Assembly (NCBI GenBank): GCA_017512985.1
Contig: JAFWEJ010000006.1
Span: forward strand, 97,980 to 161,979
Direction: 5' to 3'
Source: Clostridia bacterium
Lineage (GTDB): Bacteria > Bacillota > Clostridia > Christensenellales > Aristaeellaceae
DNA length: 64,000 nucleotides
The notes beneath the pieces were generated by a model, which searched no databases, was not told where the DNA came from, and worked only from the letters and a program-made list of their open reading frames with translations. Positions 26,578-35,493 of this stretch are shown here, in pieces. Positions within the stretch are counted from its first letter, which is position 1. Every line of letters begins with the position of its first letter. The position numbers were made by a program, and so were the translations under genes.

Positions 26578-28039
26578 AACCGGAAAAGGAGGCTGAGCCG
26601 CCCGTTTCTTCCGTTGCGTACAGGAACAGGCCGAAGCGGCAGCCCGTGAAATGGTCCAGCGCGAAGGCCATGGTATGGACGGGTCCCAGGGGTTTCCATG
26701 CTTCACCTTCCAGGTATTCAAACTGCACTATGCCTTCATGCCCGGCAAAGCGGACGGACGCCCGCAGCCGGGCTTCCTTTTTGTCCCACGGAATCCGGGC
26801 GTATTCCTGTTCCTCCTGCTCCCGGGGTTTCCTCGCTTTCATGACCAGTGCATACCCTTCCTTTTCCCGGGTGACGCCGATCAGGCCGTAACTGCCGATG
26901 AGCAGGCACAGGCCGGCCACGTCGCCCGGGCGGACAGACGACGCGTCTAAGGTCACTTCCGCTGTGCAGCCGGGGAGTACGGTGCGCTGGGTGAGGGTAT
27001 TACGGGCGAACTCCAGCGTGCGGCTGACCTTGTCCGTGCGGATCACATAGGCGCCGTTTCCGGTTTCCCAGCAGCCGGCGCGGGGCTCGTGATTGAACTG
27101 CCAGACGTTCTTCAGCGCCGGGGAGGTAAAATCATCCCCGGCGAAAAGCGGCTGCGGGGTCCAGTCCGGCCGGGTGCAGGCGTTGGAAACTTCTTTGGCA
27201 ACTTCACCGAAGACCGGAAAACCGTATTGGTTCCATGTAACCGGAACGAGCACCGGGATACGCCCGACGGCGCCGCGATCCTGGAACAGCACGGCAAACC
27301 AGCGGCCGTCCGGCGTATCGACGATCCCACCCTGGGCGGCGCCGCTGTGCAGGCCGTCCAGGTCCGAATAAAGCACGTCACCGCCGGCCCAGACGCCTTC
27401 CAGGTCGTCCGTGATGAAGCAGGCTTCGGTCCGGAACCATTCCCGCAGGCGGGAGTGGATCAGGAAGAGGACATATTTCCCGTTGATTTTATAGAGGTGG
27501 GAACCTTCATACCCCAGAGGGCCGCCCGGCGCGTCCCGGAGAATGATCCGGTCGACGCCGCCCGGCTTCGGACCGGAAATGTCCTCCTTCAGCTCTGTCA
27601 GGCGGATATCCCGGTTGCCGTAGACGATATAGATCCGCCCGTCGTCATCAAAGAGCAGGGACGGATCGTGATAAATTCCATCAATATATTGCTTTGTCCA
27701 GGGGCCCTCGATGTTTTCCGCCGTGAAAAGAAAGGTCTTCGGCCACTCGTGGGCGATGAAGATGACATAAAACCGGCCGGCGCGGTACCGGAGAGAAGCG
27801 GCCCACATGCCGTGGCCGTAGGCCGTCTGTTCCCCCTCCAGCGTTTCGCCCGGGGTATGCTCCAGCGCTTCGTAGAGATAGGAGCAGATCTCCCAGCGGA
27901 TCAGGTCGTGGGACCTGAGGATGACGGCGCCGGGGAAAAAGTGCATGGTGGTGCTGATCATGTAGTATGTGTCTCCGACGCGGATGACGTCCGGATCCGG
28001 ATAGTCCATCCCGGTCAGGGGATTGAAGCCTTCTGCCAT
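26552..28039 (-). CDS. GH43 family glycoside hydrolase (beta-xylosidase/arabinofuranosidase-like)
   Basis: 495 residues without a signal peptide, so cytoplasmic. The five-bladed propeller has the GH43 triad: general base in YPDPDV (D15), pKa modulator in YHDPSLL, and general acid in LGYEGSHLYK. A C-terminal beta-sandwich (about 325-495, FTSPALKNVWQFNHEP) is of the kind found in xylosidases that act on imported xylo-oligosaccharides. It probably completes degradation of arabinoxylan fragments. Its 3' end overlaps the yfcE gene. Confidence 0.92.
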   Translation of the reverse strand: MAEGFNPLTGMDYPDPDVIRVGDTYYMISTTMHFFPGAVILRSHDLIRWEICSYLYEALEHTPGETLEGEQTAYGHGMWAASLRYRAGRFYVIFIAHEWPKTFLFTAENIEGPWTKQYIDGIYHDPSLLFDDDGRIYIVYGNRDIRLTELKEDISGPKPGGVDRIILRDAPGGPLGYEGSHLYKINGKYVLFLIHSRLREWFRTEACFITDDLEGVWAGGDVLYSDLDGLHSGAAQGGIVDTPDGRWFAVLFQDRGAVGRIPVLVPVTWNQYGFPVFGEVAKEVSNACTRPDWTPQPLFAGDDFTSPALKNVWQFNHEPRAGCWETGNGAYVIRTDKVSRTLEFARNTLTQRTVLPGCTAEVTLDASSVRPGDVAGLCLLIGSYGLIGVTREKEGYALVMKARKPREQEEQEYARIPWDKKEARLRASVRFAGHEGIVQFEYLEGEAWKPLGPVHTMAFALDHFTGCRFGLFLYATEETGGSASFSGFTYRQDTD

Positions 28040-28345
28040 TGTGACCGCCTCCGTCTGGCTGTTCCTGTTTTATGGGATCATAATGCTTCCTTTTCCGCGC
28101 ATTGTCAATGGGAAAGAGTTCTGAGGGATTACCCTGCCGCAGGCGGCAGTAAAGCAGATTCACCCCGGAAGTGAACGAATGACGCTCCGGCAGAGGTACC
28201 TGCCGTGGATTTGTGTCAAAATTCGCAAAAATTGATTAAAAACATCCATCGTTGTCCCAAAAGTGATGAATAACAACAAAACAGTTATTTACTTGCAATA
28301 TTCAAGTTGTTACAATGTAACGGTACAAGGAGGGCTCTGTACTCA
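28040..28345 (+). promoter_or_regulatory. AT-rich intergenic region with promoter and three inverted repeats, upstream of the radical SAM gene
   Basis: The last 80 bp are AT-rich. A likely promoter is TTTACT (28288-28293), 17 nt, TACAAT (28311-28316). Three inverted repeats lie next to one another: AATAAC-N9-GTTATT (28269-28289), ACTTG-N7-CAAGT (28291-28307) and GTTAC-AAT-GTAAC (28309-28321). The last overlaps the -10 box. They suggest dense regulation of the downstream RiPP pair. Nothing coding is seen here. Confidence 0.65.
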
Positions 28346-29491
28346 ATGGCTGAACCGATGAAGGGGCATGAATTCCTGGTCCGCTTAAAGGAGCAGGGAG
28401 ACAAACGGTATGAGTCTTTCGATACGCTCTTTCATTTTATGGACCAGAAAGCCAGGGAGAAGGGAATTCCCCTCAACGGCCAGTTTGAACTGACGCCGCT
28501 GTGCAACCTGGACTGCAGGATGTGTTATACGCACCTGACAAAGGAGCAGATGCACGGCGTGCCGCTGCTGACGGTGGATCAGTGGAAACAGCTGATGCAT
28601 GAGGCCTGGGAGGCCGGGATGGTCCGTGTGAACCTGACCGGCGGGGAATGCCTCAGTTATCCCGGATTCAAGGAACTGTACCTGTACCTGCACAGCCTCG
28701 GATGCGAGATCCGCGTCCTGACCAACGGGGTATTGCTGGATGACGGATGGATTGCCTTTTTCAAAGCGCATCCTCCCATCCATATCCAGATTTCCCTTTA
28801 CGGCGGAGATGAGGACACCTATGAGCGGGTTACCGGCCACCGGAAGTTTTCCGTGGTATCGGCCAATATCCGCAGGCTGATCGAAGCGGATCTGCCGGTG
28901 ACGCTTTCGATCACTCCATGCAAATACATGAAGGAAGGCATGGAGAACACAATCCGGGCCGCTCACGCGTTCGGCATTCCGTATTATATCAATCCGAACC
29001 TGATTGATCCGAAAGAGGAAACCGGCAGGGCGGGCGAAGACCACGACCTGGATGTGGATGATTACGTGAAGCTGTACCGGCTCCGGAATGAACTGCAGGG
29101 TGCGGAAAATATGTCCATTGATCCGGACCAGCTGCCGCCGCCGGGCGGGCCGGAACACGAATGCAGGGTTTTCGGGCTTAACTGCGGAGGCGGACTGTCC
29201 TGCTTCGATATTGACTGGAACGGCGCGATGTATCTCTGCAACTCATACCGTTCGGCCCTGTATTATCCGCTGGAGGAAGGATTCCTGCCCGCATGGGAAA
29301 AACTCCACCGGATCGCGGCGGAATGGCCCAGGGTGCAGGAATGCATCGGGTGCCCCTATGAAGAGGTCTGCACGAACTGCGAGGTCAGGAAAGCAGAGTT
29401 CGGCGAACCCGGAAAGCAACCGCTTGAATTATGCGAGCGAACCAGATACCTGGTCCGGCACGGCGTATTTTCAATAAATGAATGCATCTGA
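28346..29491 (+). CDS. Radical SAM/SPASM enzyme, probable RiPP maturase
   Basis: 381 residues from the ATG behind AAGGAGGG. The SAM-cluster motif is C53-x3-C57-x2-C60 (CNLDCRMC), followed by the GGE-like NLTGGECL. The C-terminal SPASM region carries further Cys for auxiliary 4Fe-4S clusters (C in HECRVF, NCGGGLSCFDIDWNG, LCNSYR, then CIGCPYEEVCTNCEVRK). No PqqD-like leader-binding domain is obvious at the N-terminus. A Cys-rich peptide gene begins 30 bp downstream in the same transcript, and this pairing is the hallmark of thioether-forming (sacti-/ranthipeptide-like) or other radical RiPP systems. No exporter or protease gene is adjacent. Confidence 0.9.
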   Translation: MAEPMKGHEFLVRLKEQGDKRYESFDTLFHFMDQKAREKGIPLNGQFELTPLCNLDCRMCYTHLTKEQMHGVPLLTVDQWKQLMHEAWEAGMVRVNLTGGECLSYPGFKELYLYLHSLGCEIRVLTNGVLLDDGWIAFFKAHPPIHIQISLYGGDEDTYERVTGHRKFSVVSANIRRLIEADLPVTLSITPCKYMKEGMENTIRAAHAFGIPYYINPNLIDPKEETGRAGEDHDLDVDDYVKLYRLRNELQGAENMSIDPDQLPPPGGPEHECRVFGLNCGGGLSCFDIDWNGAMYLCNSYRSALYYPLEEGFLPAWEKLHRIAAEWPRVQECIGCPYEEVCTNCEVRKAEFGEPGKQPLELCERTRYLVRHGVFSINECI

Positions 29492-29521
29492 AATGAAAGA
29501 ACAACCAAGGAGGAAACTGAA

Positions 29522-29716
29522 ATGGCAAAGAAAACTTATGAGACTCCGGTGGCGGATCTGCTTACCTTTGATTATACCGCACAGGTAACGGCAAACTCCG
29601 GCGGCGGAGACGCCAGCCACTGCACCGGCGGAAGGAACCCCGGCGGCTGCATGGGAAAGGGCTACGGGAATTGCGGCGGCTATACCAGCAACCCCGGCGG
29701 CTGCAACAACAACTGA
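29522..29716 (+). CDS. Candidate RiPP precursor peptide, Gly/Asn/Cys-rich core
   Basis: 64 residues behind AAGGAGGAAA. Residues 1-25 look like a leader (KKTYETPVADLLTFDY, then TAQVTA). From N25 on, the peptide is almost entirely Gly, Asn, Ser/Thr, Pro and Cys, with four cysteines (C34, C43, C51, C61). A motif N-P-G-G-C occurs twice (39-43, 57-61), and the end is C-N-N-N. It follows the radical SAM/SPASM gene by 30 bp and is closed by a strong terminator, so the two genes are one small operon. I infer that the Cys residues are cross-linked by the upstream enzyme; the product and its activity are unknown. Confidence 0.8.
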   Translation: MAKKTYETPVADLLTFDYTAQVTANSGGGDASHCTGGRNPGGCMGKGYGNCGGYTSNPGGCNNN

Positions 29717-29740
29717 CGCTTCATCTTTCCGCAAGGATCA

Positions 29741-29776
29741 AAATCCCGGCGCATGCTGCGCCGGGATTTGTTTATT
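29741..29776 (+). terminator. Intrinsic terminator of the RiPP operon (bidirectional)
   Basis: 13-bp perfect stem AAATCCCGGCGCA / TGCGCCGGGATTT with a 3-nt loop, then TTTGTTTATT. The reverse strand also has a short T-tract and may serve the opposing DUF4003 gene. Confidence 0.93.
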
Positions 29777-29783
29777 GTCCTGT

Positions 29784-30887
29784 TTATTTTTCCGGCTGCC
29801 GGCCGGCATCTGTTTCCGCCGGGCCGGCGTCTGTGCCTCCCGGAGCGGTTTCGGTTTCTTCCTGCTTGCTGTCCGCTGCTTTATCTTCCGCCTTATCCTT
29901 TGAACCGACGGCGTACTGGAGGAGCGTCTGGATGACCTGGACCGCGAAGGAGAAGCGGGAAGCCTGCTGTTTGGCAAACAGCATGTCCAGGGTGTTGGTC
30001 ATCACGGTAATGTTCACCCGGTCCGTGTCTGCGTACAGGTCGGACACGATCATAAGGGCATGCATGGCCCGTTCTGTTTTTTCCTTATCCCCGGATTTCC
30101 AGAGCTTCTGTTCCTCCAGGAATTCGTCCGCCGCTTTGACATCCTCCGCCAGCGCCGCGGCGGGAGCGTCCGCCAGGGAAAGGGCTGCGAGGGGAGCCAG
30201 TTCATCGGACCTGCCGTATTTAACCTCCGCTTCTTCCAGGGCGTTGAAAAGATCGATCACACGCTGCGCCTTTTCTTCAGGCGTACCGGCTGCCGCGGAG
30301 AGGACCTGGGCTGCTGTCTGGACGCCGCTGCCGCCGGAGAACTTTGCTTTCAGCGCGTCATAACACGCGTCCATATCTTCCAGCAGTTCATCGTCCGTCT
30401 TATCGGAATAGGCCATCAGCATGGCGAACACGCTGTCTGTTTTGTTGGTGAGCAGGCGGTGCTTTTTGTTCATCCGGCGGTAAATATCTTTTCCGCGGGC
30501 TGCTTTTTCCTCCGTCAGGGACCGGTCCGCCAGGTCGGTGAGCAGGAACGCGGCCAGCACCAGGTATTCAGATTTTTTGAAATTCCGCTTCAGCAGGCGG
30601 AAATAATCGTTGGCCAGGGCCATCCGTTCCTCCGGGCTGTCCCCGACGGCCAGCATGCAGGTCAGGAAGGGGCGGACTTTTCCCCGGAACTTTGAGAAGG
30701 GCCTCGTATACTTTTTGAGAATCTTACGGCAGTCTTTCAGGCGCTCCGCGTCCGCTGTATGCCCGCAGGCGCAGAAGAGGTTTGCGCATACGGACCAGAT
30801 GGCTGCGTCGTTGAACCGGAACGCCTTTTTTACCGTATCCCGGTTGGCGATATAGTCCGCGCAGATTTTTTCAAGCTCCGGTTTCAT
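29784..30887 (-). CDS. DUF4003 family protein
   Basis: 367 residues; start chosen at MKPELEK rather than the longer frame, giving the normal family start. All-alpha protein with the family block RPFSKFRGKVRPFLTCMLAV, PEERMALANDYFRLLKRNFKKSEYLVLAAFLL. A charged, low-complexity C-terminal tail of about 45 residues (Glu/Lys/Thr/Pro/Gly) is not part of the conserved domain. Function of the family is unknown. It is convergent with the RiPP operon and has its own promoter at 30970-30997. Confidence 0.8.
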   Translation of the reverse strand: MKPELEKICADYIANRDTVKKAFRFNDAAIWSVCANLFCACGHTADAERLKDCRKILKKYTRPFSKFRGKVRPFLTCMLAVGDSPEERMALANDYFRLLKRNFKKSEYLVLAAFLLTDLADRSLTEEKAARGKDIYRRMNKKHRLLTNKTDSVFAMLMAYSDKTDDELLEDMDACYDALKAKFSGGSGVQTAAQVLSAAAGTPEEKAQRVIDLFNALEEAEVKYGRSDELAPLAALSLADAPAAALAEDVKAADEFLEEQKLWKSGDKEKTERAMHALMIVSDLYADTDRVNITVMTNTLDMLFAKQQASRFSFAVQVIQTLLQYAVGSKDKAEDKAADSKQEETETAPGGTDAGPAETDAGRQPEK

Positions 30888-30969
30888 ATCGTTCTTCCTC
30901 TCTTTTTCCGGGCAGCGGGAGCCGCTCCGGCAGAACCTTCGGACGCCCGCAAAACAAAGCATCTCCGCG

Positions 30970-30997
30970 ATTATACCATTCCATGGGCACCCGTCAA
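30970..30997 (-). promoter_or_regulatory. Promoter of the DUF4003 gene
   Basis: Minus strand: TTGACG (30992-30997), 16-nt spacer, TATAAT (30970-30975). Confidence 0.8.
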
Positions 30998-31099
30998 GAA
31001 AACCGGCTGCATTTTTATTGGTTCTGATGTTGGGAGAGAAGCGATCCGGGAGCTGCGGGAATGAACAGGGTCAGGATATTCCTTATCGCTCAGGCAGCG

Positions 31100-32059
31100 T
31101 CAGTTCGCCTGCTTTTTCTTCTGTTTTTCCAGCTTTTCCAGCTGCCGGGTGCGGTAGGGCTCCGGCAGGTTTTCCGGATCCGAGTCCTCAAAAGGTTCAT
31201 ATTTCTTGGTGGTGTACATCCGCTTGAGTATCCTGTAGTGCGAGTGGTGCCGCCATCCGCCGCCGATGGATTTGGATACCGCATCGATATGGCAGTCCGG
31301 CAGCGCTTCCTGCAGCATGGCCAGGGTTGCGGCGTCAGGGGTTTCCTCCACATCCATGTTGCACTCGTGCAGCCACAGCCGCTTCAGGCTTTTCATTTCC
31401 GTCAGGGGCGTCAGGTCCGCGATTTTGTTCCGGACGAGGTTCAGGTCCATCAGGTGGTCCAGGGAGGTCAGGCAGGAAATATCCGTGATATTGTTCCTGA
31501 ACAGTTCCAGGTATTCCAGATGCTTCAGGGACGCGATCGGCGTGATGTCCGTCACGTCGCACACGGCAGCGATCAGGATTCGCAGTTCGGGAAGGTCATA
31601 GAGGAAATCCAGGTTTTCCACCGGGCTGTAGCCGATGTCCAGCACCAGCAGGTTTTTGCAGTACCGGACCTGGGAGACCTCGTCGTAACCGAACATTTTG
31701 TCATATTCATGATGCAGGGTGGAAAAAATGATTGAGTCCGTGCGGAGCTTGTGCTTGCCGAAGCGGATGGTCATGATGAAATCAATGTTCGGGAAACGCC
31801 GGTGGATCTCATGGACATTTTCCGTTTTCGGATAGCTGTTGAGCATCTTGACCTTTTTGAGGTTCGGCAGTTTTTCCAGGAATTCATAGAAGGATTCCCA
31901 GTTGCCCACAGTCACTTTTGCCTTGTCCAGGTTCAGCTCTGTGATTTCAGAATCCACTTTCAGTTTGCCCCAGGTCACGGTTTCCGCTCCGGCACAGGCG
32001 CAGGCGGAAAGCAGAATCAGAGCCAGGAGCAGGGCTGTCAGCCGGTGAAGGAATTTCAC
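31100..32059 (-). CDS. Secreted leucine-rich-repeat protein
   Basis: 319 residues with a signal peptide ending CAGAE. Residues about 120-250 hold five to six internalin-like LRRs of 22-23 residues (LRILIAAVCDVTDITPIASLKHLEYLELF...NNITDIS). The C-terminal about 50 residues are charged (HSHYRILKRMYTTKKYEPFED). The LRR block is a close paralogue of that in the LRR-glycosidase fusion at 33605-35473, including the phrases DITPIASLK and NKIADL. A surface recognition role is likely, but the ligand is unknown. Confidence 0.88.
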   Translation of the reverse strand: MKFLHRLTALLLALILLSACACAGAETVTWGKLKVDSEITELNLDKAKVTVGNWESFYEFLEKLPNLKKVKMLNSYPKTENVHEIHRRFPNIDFIMTIRFGKHKLRTDSIIFSTLHHEYDKMFGYDEVSQVRYCKNLLVLDIGYSPVENLDFLYDLPELRILIAAVCDVTDITPIASLKHLEYLELFRNNITDISCLTSLDHLMDLNLVRNKIADLTPLTEMKSLKRLWLHECNMDVEETPDAATLAMLQEALPDCHIDAVSKSIGGGWRHHSHYRILKRMYTTKKYEPFEDSDPENLPEPYRTRQLEKLEKQKKKQAN

Positions 32060-32461
32060 AATAAACGCCTCCCTCGATATATGATCATCCGGGAATATCC
32101 GCGCATATCTCCCTCAGATATATTATGATCATCAACTGTAAAATCATAGCATAAAACCGGCGTTTGTGCAAAAAAAGCAGGATTCTGTTCCGGCCTTTCA
32201 TGCGGCGTGATCCGGCAAAAGCGGAACAGTACGGTAAAGGAAAACGGAAGGACCCGGGGGAGACGGAGCATGCCGCCGCGCCGTGCTCCCGGATGAAGGA
32301 AACAACCCCCTGAACGGTTGAACACAAGGCGTTCCGGGACGCCGGTTCCGTTGACATCCCCCGGGAGTTCCTCTATAATATAACAGTTATATTCGTAGGG
32401 ATTTTCCTGATGGAAGCCCTATATTGCCGGCTGTCCGGCCGGCACAACGGGGGTTGATTCC
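32060..32461 (+). other. 402-bp intergenic region between divergent LRR and CapA genes, with leader ORF
   Basis: AT-rich near the LRR gene. The CapA-side leader holds a 15-codon ORF (ATG 32410 to TGA 32457) that stops 4 nt before the CapA GTG. Its codons form the hairpin TGCCGGC / GCCGGCA (32425-32444). The middle part (32160-32350) shows nothing recognisable. Confidence 0.5.
32351..32379 (+). promoter_or_regulatory. Consensus promoter of the CapA gene
   Basis: Exact TTGACA, 17-nt spacer, exact TATAAT. Predicted transcription start near 32386 leaves a 75-nt leader. Confidence 0.95.
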
Positions 32462-33577
32462 GTGCGTTTGATCAGAAGGCTGGCGACAGCTGCCTGTTTC
32501 GCCGCACTCTGTCTGGCGGCGCTGACAGTTACGGGCTCCGGAGCCCGGGCGGAAACCGTTGTTACGTTCACCTTCGCAGGAGACTGCACGATCGGCAGCA
32601 TGGAGATGACGCGGGGCAGCGCGGATTCCTTTGATTCCGTGGTTGCCCGGGAAGGATACGCATATCCATTTGCCCGCGTGCTTCCGCTGTTTGAATCGGA
32701 TGACTGGACGGTCGTCAATCTTGAAGGAGTGCTGTCCGACAACCGCGCCGGCGAGAATAAGGGTAAGACATACCGGTTCCGCGGACCGACGGATTTTGCG
32801 GAGATTCTCCGGATCAGCTCTGTTGAGGCGGTCAGCCTGGCGAACAATCATGTGGCGGATTACGGGCCGCGCGGACTGACGGATACGCAGAAGGCCCTGG
32901 ACGCGCACGGAATCGGGTGGTTCCGGTGTAAAGACGTCTGTTTCATGGAAAAGGACGGGATCCGGATCGCGTTCCTGGCAATTGACACCACCACCGTCCG
33001 CGACTGGCTGAATAAGACGCGGCAGGAAGTCAGCCGCCTCCGCCAGTCCGGAGAAGCGCAGGCGGTCGTCGTCTGTTTTCACTGCGGCAACGAATACGAC
33101 GCCCATCACAACGAAGCCCAGGAACATGTCGGAACATCGTTTGTGGAATGCGGGGCGGACCTGGTGATCATACACCACGCGCATGTGGTGCAGGGGATGA
33201 AGATCACCGGAAACCGGACCATCCTGTATTCCCTGGGAAATTTTGTCTTTGGCGGGAACAGCGAGATCCGGACGGAACGCTGCGGGGCCCTGGAAGTGAC
33301 ATCCCTGTATACGCTCATTGTGCGGGCGGAGCTGCATTTTTCGGATGAGGGCACGTATCTGGGACAGCAGCTGGTTCTGTATCCGGCCCTGACCAGCAGC
33401 GACGCGCCCCGGAACAACTACCAGCCGTTCCCGGCTGACAGGGAGCAGGCGGAACGCATCCGCAGCGCGGTGCAGACGGATACCGCGTTTACGCTTCCGG
33501 AGATCACGGAGGAAAACGGTTACAGTGTGATCCGGATGCCTTATCTTCCGGCGGACCGGTCCGCCGGTGAAAACTGA
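32462..33577 (+). CDS. CapA family secreted protein (poly-gamma-glutamate capsule-type metallophosphatase fold)
   Basis: 371 residues from a GTG start behind CGGGGGTTG. Signal peptide, then the CapA/PGA_cap domain (FAGDCTIGSMEM, VNLEGVLSDN, SLANNHVADYG, VVCFHCGNEY, IIHHAHVVQG, YSLGNFVFGG). The D, N, H and GNH-like residues match the metal-binding set of the calcineurin-like fold. CapA proteins act in capsule poly-glutamate synthesis or wall modification. No capBC genes are here, so a PGA role is doubtful. It runs into the LRR-glycosidase gene 27 nt downstream, suggesting one transcript. Confidence 0.9.
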   Translation: MRLIRRLATAACFAALCLAALTVTGSGARAETVVTFTFAGDCTIGSMEMTRGSADSFDSVVAREGYAYPFARVLPLFESDDWTVVNLEGVLSDNRAGENKGKTYRFRGPTDFAEILRISSVEAVSLANNHVADYGPRGLTDTQKALDAHGIGWFRCKDVCFMEKDGIRIAFLAIDTTTVRDWLNKTRQEVSRLRQSGEAQAVVVCFHCGNEYDAHHNEAQEHVGTSFVECGADLVIIHHAHVVQGMKITGNRTILYSLGNFVFGGNSEIRTERCGALEVTSLYTLIVRAELHFSDEGTYLGQQLVLYPALTSSDAPRNNYQPFPADREQAERIRSAVQTDTAFTLPEITEENGYSVIRMPYLPADRSAGEN

Positions 33578-33604
33578 AACCACGAAAAGAGAGGAACACC
33601 GAAA

Positions 33605-35473
33605 TTGAAGATCAGATGGTTGTGGATCGGGTTGCTGCTTCTGCTGCTCTGCCCGCTGTTTGCGCAGGCGGACGTCGTTTATGAGGGAAAGACGTACGCT
33701 GAGGACGCGGAATATATCGATCTCGGGGATTATGTCGTCAAGGATTTTGACGCGCTGACGGCTTTCCTGGATCAGATGCCGAATCTGAAACAGGTGGATA
33801 TGTGGGCGAATAAAATGACGGCGGACCAGTGCGACATGCTGGCGACCCGTTATCCCGGTATCCGCTGGGGATGGACGATGGTCATCAAATCATGGGGTGA
33901 CGAGCACCTGGTGCGGACGGACTATACCTCCTGGTCAACGCTGCATAACAACCAGAGCACCAAGCACCGCAGCGAGGATTTCGCTGTGCTGAAGTACTGC
34001 TGGAACCTGATGGCGCTGGACGTGGGGCACAATTATGTGACCAGCCTGGATTTCCTGTACGACCTGCCCAACCTGCGCGTGCTGATTCTTGCCTGCAACG
34101 CGGTGACGGACATCACGCCCATCGCGTCCCTGAAGGATCTGGAATACCTGGAGATCTTCAACAATACGATCACGGACATTTCCCCGCTGGCGGAACTGCC
34201 GCATCTGATGGATCTGAATATCTGTTTCAACAAGATCGCAGACCTGAGCCCGCTGAAGAACATTAAGACCCTGCAGCGGCTCTGGATGTATTCCTGCCAG
34301 AAGCGGAATACCGTGCCGAAAGGCGACGCGGTCAACGAAATCATGGAAGCGCTTCCGAACACGAAAATCGACACGACCCATTATTCCACGCTCGGTGAAT
34401 GGCGCTTTACCGACGGCAAACAGACCAAGAGGCATCCCCATTACGATGTGATCGTCCGGAACTTCGGCGAGGATCACCTGCATCCGAGGACCCAGTATGT
34501 TCCGTTTGAGGACAGCTGGCCGCTGGACGGTTCGGAGAAGAAAGAGGACCTGTCCCAGGCGCAGCAGCCTGAGCAGATTGAACTGGTCGAACAGGTTGAG
34601 CAGATGGAGATGCTGACGCCGCAGGACTTTTCCGATAAAGGATACCTGCTGCCTGTCGATTTTTCCGGCGGCAGTGAGCCGAATCCGGACGGATACAAGG
34701 ATGAAAACACCTATGAGGATTCCACCATCTCGGTCGCTGTTCATCAGGGGAATACGGGAACCTGCCTGTACTGGTACGCGGACATCCGGCTGAAGGACGC
34801 CTCCCAGCTTCGGACAATGGCAGCGACGGCGGACGGTTCCTTCGATACCAATGCCGAGATGAACGGCATTACGATGGCGGACAACGCGGACGCCGTGGTT
34901 GCCATCAACGGCGATTTCTATAAAAGCGCGGAGAAAAAAGGACTCGGGTATATTATCCGGCAGGGTATCCTGTACAACAACAGCCTGTCTGACAGCAGCG
35001 CGCCGGACAGCCGCCTGATGGACGTGCTCCTGATTGATGAAGACGGCGATCTGATCGGGCTGAAAAAGCCGCTGAACGGAACGATTCCTGAGAAGTTCAA
35101 CGGGAAGCGGATCCTGAACGCGTTTTCTTTCGGGCCGATCCTTGTGGATAACGGCGCGGTGGTCCAGGATTACAAAGACGCGGACCGGTGGCTGGATATG
35201 GCCCGGGACGCCATGCGCCAGCGCATGTGCATCTGCCAGGTGGACCATCTGCACTATCTGGTGCTTTGCTGCGCCGGTCCTTACCGGGGGAACACCGGCA
35301 TGACGCTGCGGGAATTCGCGGACCTGGCGGCATCCCTGGGCGTAAGGATCGCCTATAACCTGGACGGCGGGGATTCCACGCTGCTGTACTTCGACGGAAG
35401 GCGCATCAACGAGTTCGGGAGCACATCCAGCCGCAGGCTGCAGGATATCATTTACTTCGCTTCCGCGGAATAA
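33605..35473 (+). CDS. Secreted LRR protein fused to phosphodiester glycosidase (NAGPA) domain
   Basis: 622 residues from a TTG start after GAGAGGAACACC, with a signal peptide (ends FAQAD). Residues about 100-240 are LRRs closely similar to the protein at 31100-32059. A Gln/Glu-rich linker follows (about 315-335). Residues about 345-620 are a phosphodiester glycosidase domain (VVAINGDFY, NAFSFGPILVDNG, YNLDGGDSTLLYFDG), a family that cleaves phosphodiester-linked sugars such as those of teichoic-type polymers. The fusion implies LRR-directed processing of a surface glycopolymer. It lies between CapA and an Lgt-like membrane protein in one probable operon. Confidence 0.9.
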   Translation: MKIRWLWIGLLLLLLCPLFAQADVVYEGKTYAEDAEYIDLGDYVVKDFDALTAFLDQMPNLKQVDMWANKMTADQCDMLATRYPGIRWGWTMVIKSWGDEHLVRTDYTSWSTLHNNQSTKHRSEDFAVLKYCWNLMALDVGHNYVTSLDFLYDLPNLRVLILACNAVTDITPIASLKDLEYLEIFNNTITDISPLAELPHLMDLNICFNKIADLSPLKNIKTLQRLWMYSCQKRNTVPKGDAVNEIMEALPNTKIDTTHYSTLGEWRFTDGKQTKRHPHYDVIVRNFGEDHLHPRTQYVPFEDSWPLDGSEKKEDLSQAQQPEQIELVEQVEQMEMLTPQDFSDKGYLLPVDFSGGSEPNPDGYKDENTYEDSTISVAVHQGNTGTCLYWYADIRLKDASQLRTMAATADGSFDTNAEMNGITMADNADAVVAINGDFYKSAEKKGLGYIIRQGILYNNSLSDSSAPDSRLMDVLLIDEDGDLIGLKKPLNGTIPEKFNGKRILNAFSFGPILVDNGAVVQDYKDADRWLDMARDAMRQRMCICQVDHLHYLVLCCAGPYRGNTGMTLREFADLAASLGVRIAYNLDGGDSTLLYFDGRRINEFGSTSSRRLQDIIYFASAE

Positions 35474-35493
35474 AAAAGGGGATCAGGTGACTT

